Positions 17,641 through 28,006 of a DNA stretch of 64,000 nt are shown piece after piece. The notes under the pieces were generated by a model. It did no database searches. It saw only the letters and a list, made by a program, of their open reading frames with translations, and was not told the DNA's origin. Both the position numbers and the translations under genes were made by a program. This DNA comes from Streptococcus penaeicida (GTDB lineage: Bacteria > Bacillota > Bacilli > Lactobacillales > Streptococcaceae), in the NCBI RefSeq assembly GCF_002887775.1, contig NZ_LOCM01000008.1, positions 1 to 64,000 of the forward strand. The letters are read 5' to 3'. Within the stretch, counting starts at the first letter, position 1; each line of letters begins with the position of its first letter.

Positions 17641-18991
17641 AGATATAATTGGAAATTTATCCTTATTTGAACTTGCTATCCTTTTATTACTCATTTTTGT
17701 TGCTGTTTACTTTATCTATTTGGCGATTCGCGATTATCGAAATGCTAAAATCATAAAGCAAATGAGTCTCAAAATGCGCGATTTGATTAATGGTCGCTAT
17801 ACAGATGATATTACTGGTAAAGCCGATATTGAATTGATTGAATTATCTGAGCAACTAAATGACCTTTCTGATGTTTTCCGCCTTACCCATGAAAATTTAG
17901 CCCAGGAGAAAAATCGTCTAGCAAGTATCTTAGCTTATATGAGTGATGGGGTTTTGGCAACAGACCGGACTGGTCAGATTTTGATGGTTAATGAGACAGC
18001 ACAGAAGCAGTTGAATATTAGCCGAGAAGAGGCTCTCAAGAAAAATATTACGGATTTGCTTGGCAGTGATTCCCCTTATACCTATCGGGAATTGGTTTCC
18101 AAAACACCAATTGTTACCATAAACCGTCGCGATGAAACGGGTGAGTTTATTACCCTTCGGCTGCGCTTTGCCTTGAATCGACGTGAAAGTGGCTTCATCT
18201 CAGGTTTAGTTGTCGTTTTACACGATACAACGGAACAAGAAAAAGAAGAAAGAGAACGCCGTCTCTTCGTTTCTAACGTTAGCCATGAATTGCGGACGCC
18301 ATTAACATCAGTTAAGTCTTATCTTGAAGCCTTAGATGAAGGTGCCCTAAAAGAAGATATTGCACCAAGTTTCATCAAGGTTTCATTGGATGAAACGAAT
18401 CGGATGATGCGGATGATTTCGGATCTTTTAAATCTATCTCGTATCGATAACCAAGTTACTCGTCTTGCTGTTGAAATGACCAATTTTACAGCTTTCATGA
18501 CATCTATTTTAAACCGTTTTGATTTAGTGCGAAATCAAAATACAGTTGCGGGTAAGAGTTACGAAATCATCAGAGATTACCCAATTACTTCAGTTTGGTT
18601 AGAAATTGATAATGATAAGATGACTCAGGTGATTGAAAATATTTTGAATAACGCCATAAAATATTCACCTGATGGTGGCAAAATCCGAGTTAAAATGAAA
18701 ACGACTGACAGTCAATTAATCATTTCCATTTCGGATCAAGGTTTAGGGATTCCTAAAAAGGATTTGCCACTTATTTTTGACCGATTCTACCGGGTCGACA
18801 AGGCTAGGAGCAGGGCTCAGGGGGGAACTGGTTTGGGCTTAGCGATTGCCAAAGAAATTATTAAACAACATAATGGCTTTATTTGGGCCAAAAGTGATTA
18901 CGGTAAGGGCTCGACCTTTACAATTGTTCTGCCATATGAAAAAGATGTTATGTCGGATGATGACGATGAATGGGAGGACGAAATCGACTAA
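17633..18991 (+). CDS. vicK: Sensor histidine kinase VicK (WalK)
   Basis: A 452-residue kinase. A single N-terminal membrane helix (about residues 10-32) leads straight to a HAMP segment. This gives the streptococcal form that lacks the extracellular sensor loop of Bacillus WalK. A PAS domain follows (about 95-205), then HisKA with [20 protein letters not shown] and an ATPase domain with [22 protein letters not shown] and [13 protein letters not shown]. The acidic C-terminal tail [15 protein letters not shown] is notable. It acts on VicR, and the genes overlap by eight bases, indicating coupled translation. Confidence 0.95.
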   Translation: MTKDIIGNLSLFELAILLLLIFVAVYFIYLAIRDYRNAKIIKQMSLKMRDLINGRYTDDITGKADIELIELSEQLNDLSDVFRLTHENLAQEKNRLASILAYMSDGVLATDRTGQILMVNETAQKQLNISREEALKKNITDLLGSDSPYTYRELVSKTPIVTINRRDETGEFITLRLRFALNRRESGFISGLVVVLHDTTEQEKEERERRLFVSNVSHELRTPLTSVKSYLEALDEGALKEDIAPSFIKVSLDETNRMMRMISDLLNLSRIDNQVTRLAVEMTNFTAFMTSILNRFDLVRNQNTVAGKSYEIIRDYPITSVWLEIDNDKMTQVIENILNNAIKYSPDGGKIRVKMKTTDSQLIISISDQGLGIPKKDLPLIFDRFYRVDKARSRAQGGTGLGLAIAKEIIKQHNGFIWAKSDYGKGSTFTIVLPYEKDVMSDDDDEWEDEID

Positions 18992-18994
18992 TTT

Positions 18995-19804
18995 ATGACA
19001 CAAGAAGGATTTAAATACAGTATCTTGGCTTCAGGTTCTTCAGGGAATAGTTTCTACTTGGAAACGCCTAAGAAAAGAATCCTAGTTGATGCTGGATTAA
19101 CAGGAAAGAAAATTAGCAGTCTGCTGGCAGAAATTGATCGCAAGCCGGAAGATTTGGATGCTATTTTAATTACACATGAACACTCAGACCATATCAAAGG
19201 TGTTGGTGTGCTAGCTCGGAAATATCATTTAGATATTTATGCCAATGAAAAAACATGGCAGGTTATTGACGAACGCAATATGATTGGTAAGATTGATGTG
19301 GCACAAAAACATGTTTTTGAACGCGATAAGATGATTACCTTTGGAGATTTAGATATTGAAAGTTTCGGAGTCAGTCATGATGCTGCTGATCCTCAATTTT
19401 ACCGTTTTATGAAGGATAATAAATCTTTTGTCATGCTAACCGATACTGGTTATGTTAGTGACCGCATGTCGGGTATTATTGATAATGCAGATGCTTATTT
19501 AATTGAATCCAATCATGACATTGAAATTCTCCGTTCGGGTTCCTACCCATGGAGCCTGAAACAAAGAATTTTATCAGACATGGGGCATTTGTCTAATGAA
19601 GATGGTGCTAGTGCTATGATTCGTAGCATGGGTAATAAAACCAAAAAGATTTTTCTCGGTCACTTAAGCAAGGAAAATAACATTAAGGAATTAGCTCATA
19701 TGACTATGGAAAATCAATTGGCAATGGCGGATTTGGCAGTAGGAAGTGACTTTACCGTTCATGACACATCACCAGATACAGCTATTCCCTTGTCAGATAT
19801 TTAA
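18995..19804 (+). CDS. vicX: Metallo-beta-lactamase-fold protein VicX (WalJ/YycJ)
   Basis: A 269-residue metallo-hydrolase. The HxHxDH motif is seen in LITHEHSDHIKGV, with further ligands in SFGVSHDAADPQ, MLTDTGYVSD and IFLGHLSKENN. The family (YycJ/WalJ) is linked to the WalRK system and, in Bacillus, to exonuclease-like DNA maintenance functions. It starts three bases after vicK and ends the vic operon ahead of a terminator. No membrane segment is present. Confidence 0.93.
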   Translation: MTQEGFKYSILASGSSGNSFYLETPKKRILVDAGLTGKKISSLLAEIDRKPEDLDAILITHEHSDHIKGVGVLARKYHLDIYANEKTWQVIDERNMIGKIDVAQKHVFERDKMITFGDLDIESFGVSHDAADPQFYRFMKDNKSFVMLTDTGYVSDRMSGIIDNADAYLIESNHDIEILRSGSYPWSLKQRILSDMGHLSNEDGASAMIRSMGNKTKKIFLGHLSKENNIKELAHMTMENQLAMADLAVGSDFTVHDTSPDTAIPLSDI

Positions 19805-19821
19805 AAAGCTATAAAATCAAG

Positions 19822-19859
19822 AAAAAAGCAAGTGGTTCAAGCAGTCACTTGCTTTTTTT
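19822..19859 (+). terminator. Terminator after vicX
   Basis: AAGCAAGTG and CACTTGCTT pair around an 11-base loop and are followed by a T run. The rnc promoter -10 (TATAAT at 19862-19867) begins immediately after. Confidence 0.8.
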
Positions 19860-19905
19860 GATATAATAGTAGAGTCTGTATGCAGACCAAAGAAAAGGAG
19901 TTATT

Positions 19906-20598
19906 ATGAAAAATTTAAAAGTCCAATTAAAAGAGTCTTTTAACATTGTCTTTAATGACAATGATCTACTTGAAACAGCTTTTACTCACACCTCTTATGC
20001 TAATGAGCATCGCCTCCTAAACATTTCACATAATGAACGTTTGGAATTTTTAGGAGACGCCGTTCTACAACTCATCATCTCGGAATATCTTTTTAGCAGA
20101 TATCCCAATAAACCTGAAGGGGATCTTTCCAAATTACGATCAATGATTGTTCGTGAAGAGAGTCTGGCAGGCTTTTCTCGTTTTTGCTCTTTTGACACTT
20201 ACATCAAATTAGGTAAGGGTGAAGAAAAATCTGGAGGCCGTAACCGTGATACTATCTTAGGAGATCTTTTTGAGGCCTTTTTAGGAGCTCTCTTATTGGA
20301 TAAGGGAATTGACAGTGTTCGTGCCTTTCTCAATCAAGTCATGATTCCACAAGTTGAAAAAGGTAATTTTGAAAAGGTCAAGGATTATAAAACAAGTCTT
20401 CAGGAAGTGCTCCAAGCTAAAGGCGATATCCAAATTGATTATCAGGTTGTCAAAGAAAGTGGTCCAGCTCATGCCAAAGAATTTGAAGTGGCAGTTTTTG
20501 TCAACCAGGAATTAGTTAGTCGAGGAGTGGGCAAATCCAAGAAAATTGCTGAGCAAAAAGCAGCCCGAAATGCCTTGAAAGAGTTGAGTGAGGAATAA
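19906..20598 (+). CDS. rnc: Ribonuclease III
   Basis: A 230-residue RNase III. The catalytic signature [15 protein letters not shown] is at about residues 42-56, with the second acidic site in [19 protein letters not shown]-type sequence ([15 protein letters not shown]). The double-stranded RNA-binding domain occupies about residues 155-228 and ends [19 protein letters not shown]. It processes rRNA precursors and structured mRNAs. AAAGGAG lies seven bases before the ATG. It abuts smc with no gap, the usual streptococcal rnc-smc order. Confidence 0.96.
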   Translation: MKNLKVQLKESFNIVFNDNDLLETAFTHTSYANEHRLLNISHNERLEFLGDAVLQLIISEYLFSRYPNKPEGDLSKLRSMIVREESLAGFSRFCSFDTYIKLGKGEEKSGGRNRDTILGDLFEAFLGALLLDKGIDSVRAFLNQVMIPQVEKGNFEKVKDYKTSLQEVLQAKGDIQIDYQVVKESGPAHAKEFEVAVFVNQELVSRGVGKSKKIAEQKAARNALKELSEE

Positions 20599-23500
20599 AT
20601 GTTTTTAAAGAAAATTGAAATGCAGGGCTTCAAATCATTTGCGGATAAAACCAAGATTGAGTTTGAAAAAGGGGTCACTGCAGTTGTAGGACCAAATGGT
20701 TCTGGGAAATCCAATATTACAGAAAGTCTCCGTTGGGCACTGGGTGAATCTAGTGCCAAAAGTCTACGTGGAGGCAAAATGCCAGATATTATTTTTGCCG
20801 GGACAGAGAGCCGAAATGCTTTAAACTTTGCTGAAGTTGCTATCGTTTTGGATAATTCGGATGCTTTTATTAAAGATGCTGGCAAAGAAATACGTGTTGA
20901 ACGCCATATCTATCGTAATGGTGATAGTGACTATTTGATTGATGGAAAAAAAGTCCGTTTAAGGGATATCCATGATTTATTTATGGATACAGGTTTAGGT
21001 AGAGACTCATTCTCTATCATTTCTCAGGGCCGTGTTGAAGAAATTTTTAACAGTAAACCAGAGGAAAGACGAACAATTTTTGAAGAAGCGGCCGGTGTCC
21101 TTAAGTATAAAACACGAAAAAAAGAAACCCAAAGCAAATTAACCCAAACACAAGATAATTTAGATCGTCTTGATGATATTATCTATGAATTAGAAACTCA
21201 AGTAGGACCTTTGGAAAAACAAGCTAAGGTTGCCCGAGAATACAATCGTCTTGAGGATGAACGGAAAGAACTTCATCTTTCCATTTTGGTTGAAGATGTC
21301 AAAGCTGATAAAAAAAGATTGGCAGAAACTGAAGAAAGTTTAGCAAAAGTTCTAGAAGACTTGAAAGCTTATCATCAGCAAAGAGAAGCACTAGAAGTTG
21401 AAAACCAAAAACTGAAAGCTAAACGCCAAGAATTAATTCGTGAAAGTGAAAGTAAGCAAAGCGAACTTCTTGAACTAACCAAAGCTGAGGCTGAACTCAA
21501 AAGTCAAATTGATTTGATTAAACTCGAAACGAGTCAAAAGAATGAGAAAAAAGCAGAAACCAGTACTCAAATTGCCAACTTAGAAGCAGAACTTGAAACA
21601 CTCATGCATTCTATTGATGAAAAAAAATCAGCCTTAAACACCATTGAAAGTAGAAAAGAAGAGAATACTCAATCTCTAAAAGAGATTCTAGAAGATTTGC
21701 AACGTTTCTCTGGTGATCCAGATCACTTATTGGAAAAACTCAGAACCGATTACCTTGCATTAATGCAAGACGAAGCCCGAGTAAGTAATCAACTCACTTT
21801 ATTGAAATCAGAATTGGCAAAGGAAGATCTTGCTAAAGAAAGACAAGCTCAGACCTTAATCCAGCAAGCTAAACAAGTTAAGGAATTTAAGCAAAGCTAT
21901 GAGGAACTTGCAAATAGCTATCAAGAGACAAGCAACCATTTGCAAGAGCTCTTACAAGACTATCAAGAAAAAGCTAAGTCTATACAAGGTCTAAAAGAAG
22001 CTTATCAAATGGCACAAACTAAGCTTTTTGATTATTTGGATCAGAAGAAAGCGAAAGAAGCAAGGCTAAATAGCTTAGAAGCCATCCAAAAAAATCATAG
22101 TCAGTTTTATGCCGGTGTCCGTGCCGTTCTGCAAGCTTCAAACCAATTACAAGGAATCCTAGGTGCGGTAAGTGAACACCTTAGCTTTGATACTCAGTAC
22201 CAAACAGCGCTTGAAATTGCTTTAGGAGCAAGTAGCCAAAATATTATTGTCAAGGATGAGGCAGCAGCCAAGGCAGCCATTGCCTACCTTAAGAAAAACC
22301 GTCAGGGTCGTGCTACCTTCTTACCTTTAACAACAATTAAAGCCCGTTATCTTGCAGATACACAATTATCACAATTGCAAAAATCTGAAGGTTTTCTTGG
22401 AACGGCAGAATCCTTAGTAACCTATAATGAGGAATTAGCTCATATATTCAAAAATCTCTTAAACATGACAGTTATTTTTGATACTATCGATAATGCCAAT
22501 AAAGCAGCTAAAGCACTTCACTATAAGGTCCGCATAGTCACCTTGGATGGTACGGAATTGCGACCAGGTGGTTCTTTTGCCGGAGGTGCTAATCGCCAAA
22601 ATAATACCACCTTCATTAAGCCGGAAATGGATAATATCCAAGCCAGTTTAGAAGACCTACACCAAGAAATCCGTAATAAGGAAAAAGAAGTGGCTGCTCA
22701 AAAAAATGCCGTCGAAAGTGCTGAAGAGTATTTAACTAAACTTAAGGCAGAAGGTGAAGCTTGTCGCCTTCAAGAACAAGAGTTATCCTTCAAAGTGACT
22801 CAATTACAAGAAAAGCTAGAGGATGCCCAAGCTATTCTAGATAACTTGCAAAACTTGCAAAAACAAGATAGTCAGCGGAATTTCACTGAAGAGATAGCTG
22901 AATTAGAGGCAAAATTGCAAGCATTAAATGTTCGAAAAACTGATCTTAATCAGGAAATGGAAACGATTAAAACAGATAAAGACAGTATCAATCGCAAAAA
23001 AGCCAGCTTAACAGAAGCTCTGGCCCAAGCTCGCTTGGCTGAACGAGACATTGCCAATGAAAAACGCTTTGAGGAAAGTCATTTGCACCGACTCCAGGCA
23101 GATAAAGACCAAAAAGAAGAAAACTTAAACCAATTACAAACCTTTCTAAACAGCCATATTTCAGAAGAAGATATTACCCGTTTACCAGCTTTAGAGACTC
23201 ATCTGGGTGAAATTGCAGAGCGGAAAAGTTCTGTTGAACAGCATTTAGTACGACTCCGCTTTGAAAATGATGACTATCAGGCGCAGCTGGAAGAATTAGA
23301 AGAAAAGCTGCTTCGTGAACAAAGCAAGAATGAAGATTTTATCCGTAAACAAACCAAAGCAGAAGCTGACTTGGAACAGGTAACAGGACGCTTACGAAAT
23401 CATGCTAAGACCTTAACGGAAGAATTCCAAATGAGCTTTGAAGAAGCTGAAACGAAAACTCAAGTCATTGAAGATATTACTTTGTCTAAGCAAGAGCTCC

Positions 23501-24144
23501 AAAAAATTCAACGTCAAATCCGTGCCTTAGGTCCAATTAACAGTGATGCCATTGCTCAATTTGAGGAAGTTTCGGAAAGATTACAATTTTTAAATGGACA
23601 AAAGGCTGACCTAAATAAGGCTAAGAATATGCTTCTTGAAACAATTGCCCAAATGGATTCAGAGGTTAAGGCTCGCTTCAAAGTGACCTTTGAAGCTATT
23701 CGAACAAGTTTCCAGGAAACCTTCAAACAAATGTTTGGTGGCGGTTCTGCCGATTTGATTCTTACCGATGGTGACTTGTTGACTTCGGGAATTGAGATTT
23801 CCGTGCAACCTCCAGGGAAGAAAATTCAGTCCCTCAATCTCATGTCTGGTGGTGAAAAAGCACTTTCTGCTTTAGCTCTGCTATTTGCCATCATCCGCGT
23901 TAAGACCATTCCATTTGTTATCCTTGACGAGGTTGAGGCCGCATTGGATGAAGCTAATGTAAAACGTTTTGGTGACTATTTGAACCGTTTTGATAAGGAT
24001 AGTCAGTTCATTGTTGTTACCCATCGAAAGGGAACGATGGCTGCTGCCGATAGTATATATGGGATTACCATGCAGGAATCAGGTATTTCGAAAGTAGTCT
24101 CTGTAAAACTTAAAGATTCAGAAAATCTCAGCTTTTTGAATTAG
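20599..24144 (+). CDS. smc: Chromosome segregation ATPase SMC
   Basis: A full-length protein of 1181 residues. Walker A is seen in VVGPNGSGKSNITESLRWAL at the N-terminus. Two long coiled coils flank a hinge domain (about residues 515-640, with GILGAVSEHL and PGGSFAGGAN). At the C-terminus are the ABC signature LNLMSGGEKALSALALL and Walker B PFVILDEVEAALDEAN. SMC with ScpAB condenses and segregates origins. The ATG is directly after the rnc stop, with GAGTGAGGAAT as ribosome site inside rnc. It is followed by two HAD genes and ftsY with tight spacing. Confidence 0.96.
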   Translation: MFLKKIEMQGFKSFADKTKIEFEKGVTAVVGPNGSGKSNITESLRWALGESSAKSLRGGKMPDIIFAGTESRNALNFAEVAIVLDNSDAFIKDAGKEIRVERHIYRNGDSDYLIDGKKVRLRDIHDLFMDTGLGRDSFSIISQGRVEEIFNSKPEERRTIFEEAAGVLKYKTRKKETQSKLTQTQDNLDRLDDIIYELETQVGPLEKQAKVAREYNRLEDERKELHLSILVEDVKADKKRLAETEESLAKVLEDLKAYHQQREALEVENQKLKAKRQELIRESESKQSELLELTKAEAELKSQIDLIKLETSQKNEKKAETSTQIANLEAELETLMHSIDEKKSALNTIESRKEENTQSLKEILEDLQRFSGDPDHLLEKLRTDYLALMQDEARVSNQLTLLKSELAKEDLAKERQAQTLIQQAKQVKEFKQSYEELANSYQETSNHLQELLQDYQEKAKSIQGLKEAYQMAQTKLFDYLDQKKAKEARLNSLEAIQKNHSQFYAGVRAVLQASNQLQGILGAVSEHLSFDTQYQTALEIALGASSQNIIVKDEAAAKAAIAYLKKNRQGRATFLPLTTIKARYLADTQLSQLQKSEGFLGTAESLVTYNEELAHIFKNLLNMTVIFDTIDNANKAAKALHYKVRIVTLDGTELRPGGSFAGGANRQNNTTFIKPEMDNIQASLEDLHQEIRNKEKEVAAQKNAVESAEEYLTKLKAEGEACRLQEQELSFKVTQLQEKLEDAQAILDNLQNLQKQDSQRNFTEEIAELEAKLQALNVRKTDLNQEMETIKTDKDSINRKKASLTEALAQARLAERDIANEKRFEESHLHRLQADKDQKEENLNQLQTFLNSHISEEDITRLPALETHLGEIAERKSSVEQHLVRLRFENDDYQAQLEELEEKLLREQSKNEDFIRKQTKAEADLEQVTGRLRNHAKTLTEEFQMSFEEAETKTQVIEDITLSKQELQKIQRQIRALGPINSDAIAQFEEVSERLQFLNGQKADLNKAKNMLLETIAQMDSEVKARFKVTFEAIRTSFQETFKQMFGGGSADLILTDGDLLTSGIEISVQPPGKKIQSLNLMSGGEKALSALALLFAIIRVKTIPFVILDEVEAALDEANVKRFGDYLNRFDKDSQFIVVTHRKGTMAAADSIYGITMQESGISKVVSVKLKDSENLSFLN

Positions 24145-24169
24145 GAGCTGAAAAGGAGATAGATGATAA

Positions 24170-24967
24170 ATGATTAAATTATTAGCCAGTGATATGGATG
24201 GAACTTTTTTAGATAATCAGCGCAGCTATGATAAAGAGCGATTAGCTGCACTCTTACCCAAATTAAAGGAAAAGGGAATGGTTTTTGCTGTTTCTAGTGG
24301 TCGTTCTTTATTAGCTATAGATCATTTATTTGAAGATTTCTTAGATGATATTGCTGTTATTGCTGAAAATGGCTCAATTGTTCAGTACCAAAATCGCGTG
24401 ATTTTTGCTGATTTTATGACTAAGGAGCAGTATATTGAAATTGCCCAAGCTATTTTGAAGAATCCTTTCTATGTTGAAACAGGAATGCTATTTTCTGGTC
24501 AGAAAGGGGCCTACATTTTACAAGGTGCTAGCCAAGATTACATTGACCGTATGCACCTCTATTATGAAAATATCTCGGTAATAAATGATTTTGATCAGAT
24601 GGATGATGACTCAATCTTTAAAATTACAACCACTTTTACCAGTGATACCGTACTTGAAGGAAGTGACTGGTTAGATCAGCAAATTCCTTATGTTTCAGCT
24701 GTTACAACAGGTTTTGAGTCCATCGATATTATTTTATCAGAGGTCAATAAAGGATTTGGTATTGATCACCTCTGTCAGGCACTTGATATCACCCCTGACC
24801 AGGTTATTGCTTTCGGTGATAATTTAAACGATTATCAGATGTTGGAATATGTGGGTCATGCAGTAGCAACAGCAAACGCTCGTCCAGAAATAATAGCAAT
24901 TGCTGATGAAGTGATAGGCGACTGTAATGAGCAATCAGTCATGACCTATATGGAAGGGTTGGTTTAG
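24170..24967 (+). CDS. Cof-type HAD hydrolase
   Basis: A 265-residue sugar-phosphatase-like HAD protein. Motif I is LLASDMDGTFL with the nucleophile Asp. The Cof cap domain is in the middle, and motif IV is FGDNLNDYQMLEYVG. These enzymes usually dephosphorylate sugar phosphates or flavin mononucleotide; the substrate cannot be read here. It lies 25 bp after smc with AAAGGAGATAG upstream, and two bases before the next HAD gene. The smc-HAD-HAD-ftsY order is common in streptococci. Confidence 0.9.
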   Translation: MIKLLASDMDGTFLDNQRSYDKERLAALLPKLKEKGMVFAVSSGRSLLAIDHLFEDFLDDIAVIAENGSIVQYQNRVIFADFMTKEQYIEIAQAILKNPFYVETGMLFSGQKGAYILQGASQDYIDRMHLYYENISVINDFDQMDDDSIFKITTTFTSDTVLEGSDWLDQQIPYVSAVTTGFESIDIILSEVNKGFGIDHLCQALDITPDQVIAFGDNLNDYQMLEYVGHAVATANARPEIIAIADEVIGDCNEQSVMTYMEGLV

Positions 24968-24969
24968 AA

Positions 24970-25794
24970 ATGACATATAAAATTTTAGCTTTGGATTTAG
25001 ATGGTACACTCTTTAACACTGAAAAAATTGTCAGTGATGCCAATAAAGCTGCCCTTCAAGCTGCAAAAGAAAAAGGGGTTAAAGTTGTCATTACAACTGG
25101 CCGTCCTCTAGCAGCAATCGGTAATTTACTTGAAGAATTAGACTTAATTCATGAAGATGATTATAGCATTACCTTCAATGGTGGTTTAGTCCAAAAAAAT
25201 ACGGGACAAGTTCTTGATAAAAGCTCTTTAACTTTTGAAGAAGTTGCCTATGTGCATGACCAACTTAAAACAATTGGTTTGCCTACAGATATTTTATCAG
25301 AGGGAACAGTATTTAGTATCCCCAGTCCAGATGGTCGTAAAAGTCAATATCAACAAGCAAATCCCCTTTTAAATTTTGTTGAATTAGGGTCATTAGAAGA
25401 CTTATCAAAAGATATTATTTATAATAAAATTGTAACCGTTACAGATGCTGACTTTATTGATCAGCAACTGGCTAAATTACCAGAAAATACTTTTGAAGCT
25501 TTTGAATATTTTAAATCACGAGATATCATCTTTGAAGTTATGCCTAAAGGCGTTCATAAAGCATTTGGTTTACAGTTATTGGGTAAACATCTCGGTTTTG
25601 AAGCTAAAGATGTGATGGCAATGGGTGATGAAGCAAACGATTTTACCATGTTGGCTTGGGCTGGCTTAGGGGTAGCAATGGCTAACGCAGTCGATGAAGC
25701 GAAACAAATCGCAGATGTTGTCACTAGCCTAAGTAATGACCAATCCGGAGTGGCTGAAGCCGTTCAAAAATACATATTAGATGAGGTAAACTAA
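24970..25794 (+). CDS. Cof-type HAD hydrolase (YidA-like)
   Basis: A 274-residue HAD phosphatase distinct from its neighbour. Motif I is ILALDLDGTLFNT, motif II VVITTGRPLAAIG, and motif IV MGDEANDFTMLAWAGLGVAM. The family resembles YidA sugar phosphatases. The ribosome site is weak (GGAAGGG about 11 bases upstream), which suggests coupling to the preceding gene. The final base overlaps the ftsY start region (TAATG), so the two are coupled as well. Substrate not known. Confidence 0.9.
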   Translation: MTYKILALDLDGTLFNTEKIVSDANKAALQAAKEKGVKVVITTGRPLAAIGNLLEELDLIHEDDYSITFNGGLVQKNTGQVLDKSSLTFEEVAYVHDQLKTIGLPTDILSEGTVFSIPSPDGRKSQYQQANPLLNFVELGSLEDLSKDIIYNKIVTVTDADFIDQQLAKLPENTFEAFEYFKSRDIIFEVMPKGVHKAFGLQLLGKHLGFEAKDVMAMGDEANDFTMLAWAGLGVAMANAVDEAKQIADVVTSLSNDQSGVAEAVQKYILDEVN

Positions 25795-27404
25795 TGGGAT
25801 TATTTGATAGATTATTTGGTTCCAAAAAAGAAGACAAAAAAGAGGAACTTGATTTACCTGAATTGACTGAGATTGAAGAAGATCCTCCGCAAGACCTTGA
25901 AAGTCTTGAAAATAATGAAGATACTCAAGTGTCAGAAGATGACTTGTTCAGTTCTAATATCGAGCAAACTGAAAATGAGAGTCTCTCTGACTTGGCTCAA
26001 GAAAGTTTAACAGAGACTCAAGAACAAAATTCTCTTGACGACCTTGAAAGGTCGCAATTGACTCCTCTTGAAACCGTCAGTCTTGATGAGACTATAATCA
26101 ATTCTGATTCAGAAAAAGTAGTCATTGGACAAGAAGCTTCAGAGCCTGTTGATTTAAAACAAGAAGTTTCAGAATATGTTAATACAGAAGAAGATTCAGA
26201 ACAGGTTATTTCAGAACCCATGCAAATTGAACCTATCTATTCCGGCAATGAGGAAGCTGAATTGGCTGAAATCAATCAGGGTGACAGTAATCAAAATGAA
26301 AATGATGAGGTTAAAACTAGCTCATACTCCGTTATGGATGAGTATTATCAACGAAAAGCTGCTTTTGAAGAACAATTACGACAAGGGACTTTTTCCAAAC
26401 AAGAAAGTTCAGACTCAGATGCTGAAGTTGGAACAAACCAACAGACTGTGGACTTGGCAAACGGAGTACAGGAGTCAGAAAGTGATCAGGAGAAATACGA
26501 TCGCTCCTTGAAAAAAACCAGAACAGGATTTGCTAGTCGCTTAAATGCCTTTTTTGCCAACTTCCGTAGTGTCGATGAAGAATTTTTTGAAGAATTAGAA
26601 GAGATGCTGATTCTGTCAGACGTTGGTGTGACTGTTGCAACGAAGTTAACTGATGAGCTCCGCCAAGAAGCTAAATTAGAGAATGCGAAAAAGCCAGAGG
26701 CCTTGAGAAGGGTTATTATTGAAAAGCTAGTCGACATTTATGAAAAAGATGGCGTCTATAATGAAAAAATTAATTACCAAGACGATTTAACTGTTATGCT
26801 TTTTGTTGGTGTTAACGGGGTCGGAAAGACAACTTCTATTGGGAAATTAGCCTATCGTTATAAAGCTGAAGGTAAGAAGGTGATGTTGGTTGCGGCGGAT
26901 ACATTCCGGGCAGGAGCTGTGGCTCAGTTGGTTGAATGGGGTCGTCGCGTCGGTGTTCCTGTTGTTACCGGTCCTGAAAAAGCAGATCCAGCTTCAGTTG
27001 TTTTTGATGGAGTAGAAAGAGCTGTAGCTGAAGGTATTGATATTTTATTGATTGATACAGCTGGTCGCTTGCAAAACAAGGAAAATCTAATGGCTGAGCT
27101 TGAAAAAATGGGGCGTATTATTAAGAGAGTTATTCCAGATGCACCACATGAAACCCTCTTAGCATTAGATGCGTCAACAGGACAAAATGCTTTGAGCCAA
27201 GCTAAAGAATTTTCGAAAATCATGCCGCTAACAGGACTTATTTTAACGAAGATAGATGGAAGTGCCAAAGGTGGTGTTGTTCTAGCTATTCGTCAAGAAT
27301 TAGATATCCCGGTTAAGTTTATTGGTTTTGGTGAAAAAATTGATGATATAGGTGAATTTGATTCAGAAGACTTTATGAAGAGTCTTCTTGGTGATTTAAT
27401 TTAA
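25794..27404 (+). CDS. ftsY: Signal recognition particle receptor FtsY
   Basis: A 536-residue SRP GTPase, longer than the Bacillus form because of an acidic N-terminal A-domain. Residues about 15-225 are rich in Glu, Asp, Ser and Gln and look unstructured. The N-domain follows, then the G-domain with G1 GVNGVGKTTSIGKLA, G2 DTFRAGAVAQL, G3 DTAGRLQ and G4 TKIDGSAKGG. It docks SRP-ribosome complexes at the membrane through the A/N region. The start codon overlaps the stop of the preceding HAD gene. Confidence 0.95.
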   Translation: MGLFDRLFGSKKEDKKEELDLPELTEIEEDPPQDLESLENNEDTQVSEDDLFSSNIEQTENESLSDLAQESLTETQEQNSLDDLERSQLTPLETVSLDETIINSDSEKVVIGQEASEPVDLKQEVSEYVNTEEDSEQVISEPMQIEPIYSGNEEAELAEINQGDSNQNENDEVKTSSYSVMDEYYQRKAAFEEQLRQGTFSKQESSDSDAEVGTNQQTVDLANGVQESESDQEKYDRSLKKTRTGFASRLNAFFANFRSVDEEFFEELEEMLILSDVGVTVATKLTDELRQEAKLENAKKPEALRRVIIEKLVDIYEKDGVYNEKINYQDDLTVMLFVGVNGVGKTTSIGKLAYRYKAEGKKVMLVAADTFRAGAVAQLVEWGRRVGVPVVTGPEKADPASVVFDGVERAVAEGIDILLIDTAGRLQNKENLMAELEKMGRIIKRVIPDAPHETLLALDASTGQNALSQAKEFSKIMPLTGLILTKIDGSAKGGVVLAIRQELDIPVKFIGFGEKIDDIGEFDSEDFMKSLLGDLI

Positions 27405-27423
27405 CCCATTTAGAAAGAAAATC

Positions 27424-27924
27424 ATGGCAAAAACTGTAAGTGTTGATATTGAGCATTACAAAGACTTAGCTCAGCAAAAACAAGCTGAACACCGAAAATT
27501 TTTAGCTCAATTAAAAAAGAAACCGCCAAAAAATTTAGACAAGCTTGTCCAAGAAATTCATAGGGAAGTTTTTCAAGAAATTGATTGTACGGCCTGTGCT
27601 AATTGTTGTAAGACTCTGGGTCCACTTTTTACGGAAGCTGATATTGAACGGATTTCTAAGCATTTTCGAATGAAGTTAGCAGCTTTCGAGGACCTCTATT
27701 TACAAGTAGACGAAGATAATGATAAGATTTTTAAGAGTATGCCCTGTCCATTTTTAGGGGATGACAATCTTTGCAGTATTTATGATGTTCGACCCAAAGC
27801 TTGTAGAGAATTCCCGCATACGGACCGGAAGAAAATCTATCAAATTAACCATTTGACTATTAAAAATACCTTGACCTGTCCGGCAGCCTACCTCTTTGTT
27901 GAAAAATTAAAAACGCGTCTATAA
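27424..27924 (+). CDS. YkgJ-family cysteine-cluster protein
   Basis: A 166-residue protein with the UPF0153/YkgJ cysteine pattern. Cysteines appear in IDCTACANCCKTLG, in SMPCPFLGDDNLCSIYDVRPKACREFP, and a last one in LTCPAA. This arrangement is thought to bind zinc or an iron-sulphur cluster, and function is unproven. It starts 19 bp after ftsY and has a weak ribosome site (AGAAAG). It is probably the end of the smc-ftsY transcript, as a terminator follows at once. Confidence 0.85.
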   Translation: MAKTVSVDIEHYKDLAQQKQAEHRKFLAQLKKKPPKNLDKLVQEIHREVFQEIDCTACANCCKTLGPLFTEADIERISKHFRMKLAAFEDLYLQVDEDNDKIFKSMPCPFLGDDNLCSIYDVRPKACREFPHTDRKKIYQINHLTIKNTLTCPAAYLFVEKLKTRL

Positions 27925-27997
27925 AAAAGAAAGTTTTCTTCTCTGACCACTCTTAGCAACTGCTAAATTTGGCTTTTGAGAAAAAACTTTCTTTTTT
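27923..27997. terminator. Two-tier terminator hairpin between convergent genes
   Basis: An outer stem pairs about 20 bases (AAAAAAGAAAGTTTTCTTCTC region 27923-27943 with the GAGAAAAAACTTTCTTTTTT region 27978-27997). It encloses a second hairpin, TTAGC-AACT-GCTAA. The outer stem includes the ykgJ stop codon and ends in T on both strands. Confidence 0.75.
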
Positions 27998-28006
27998 GAT
28001 GTCATA

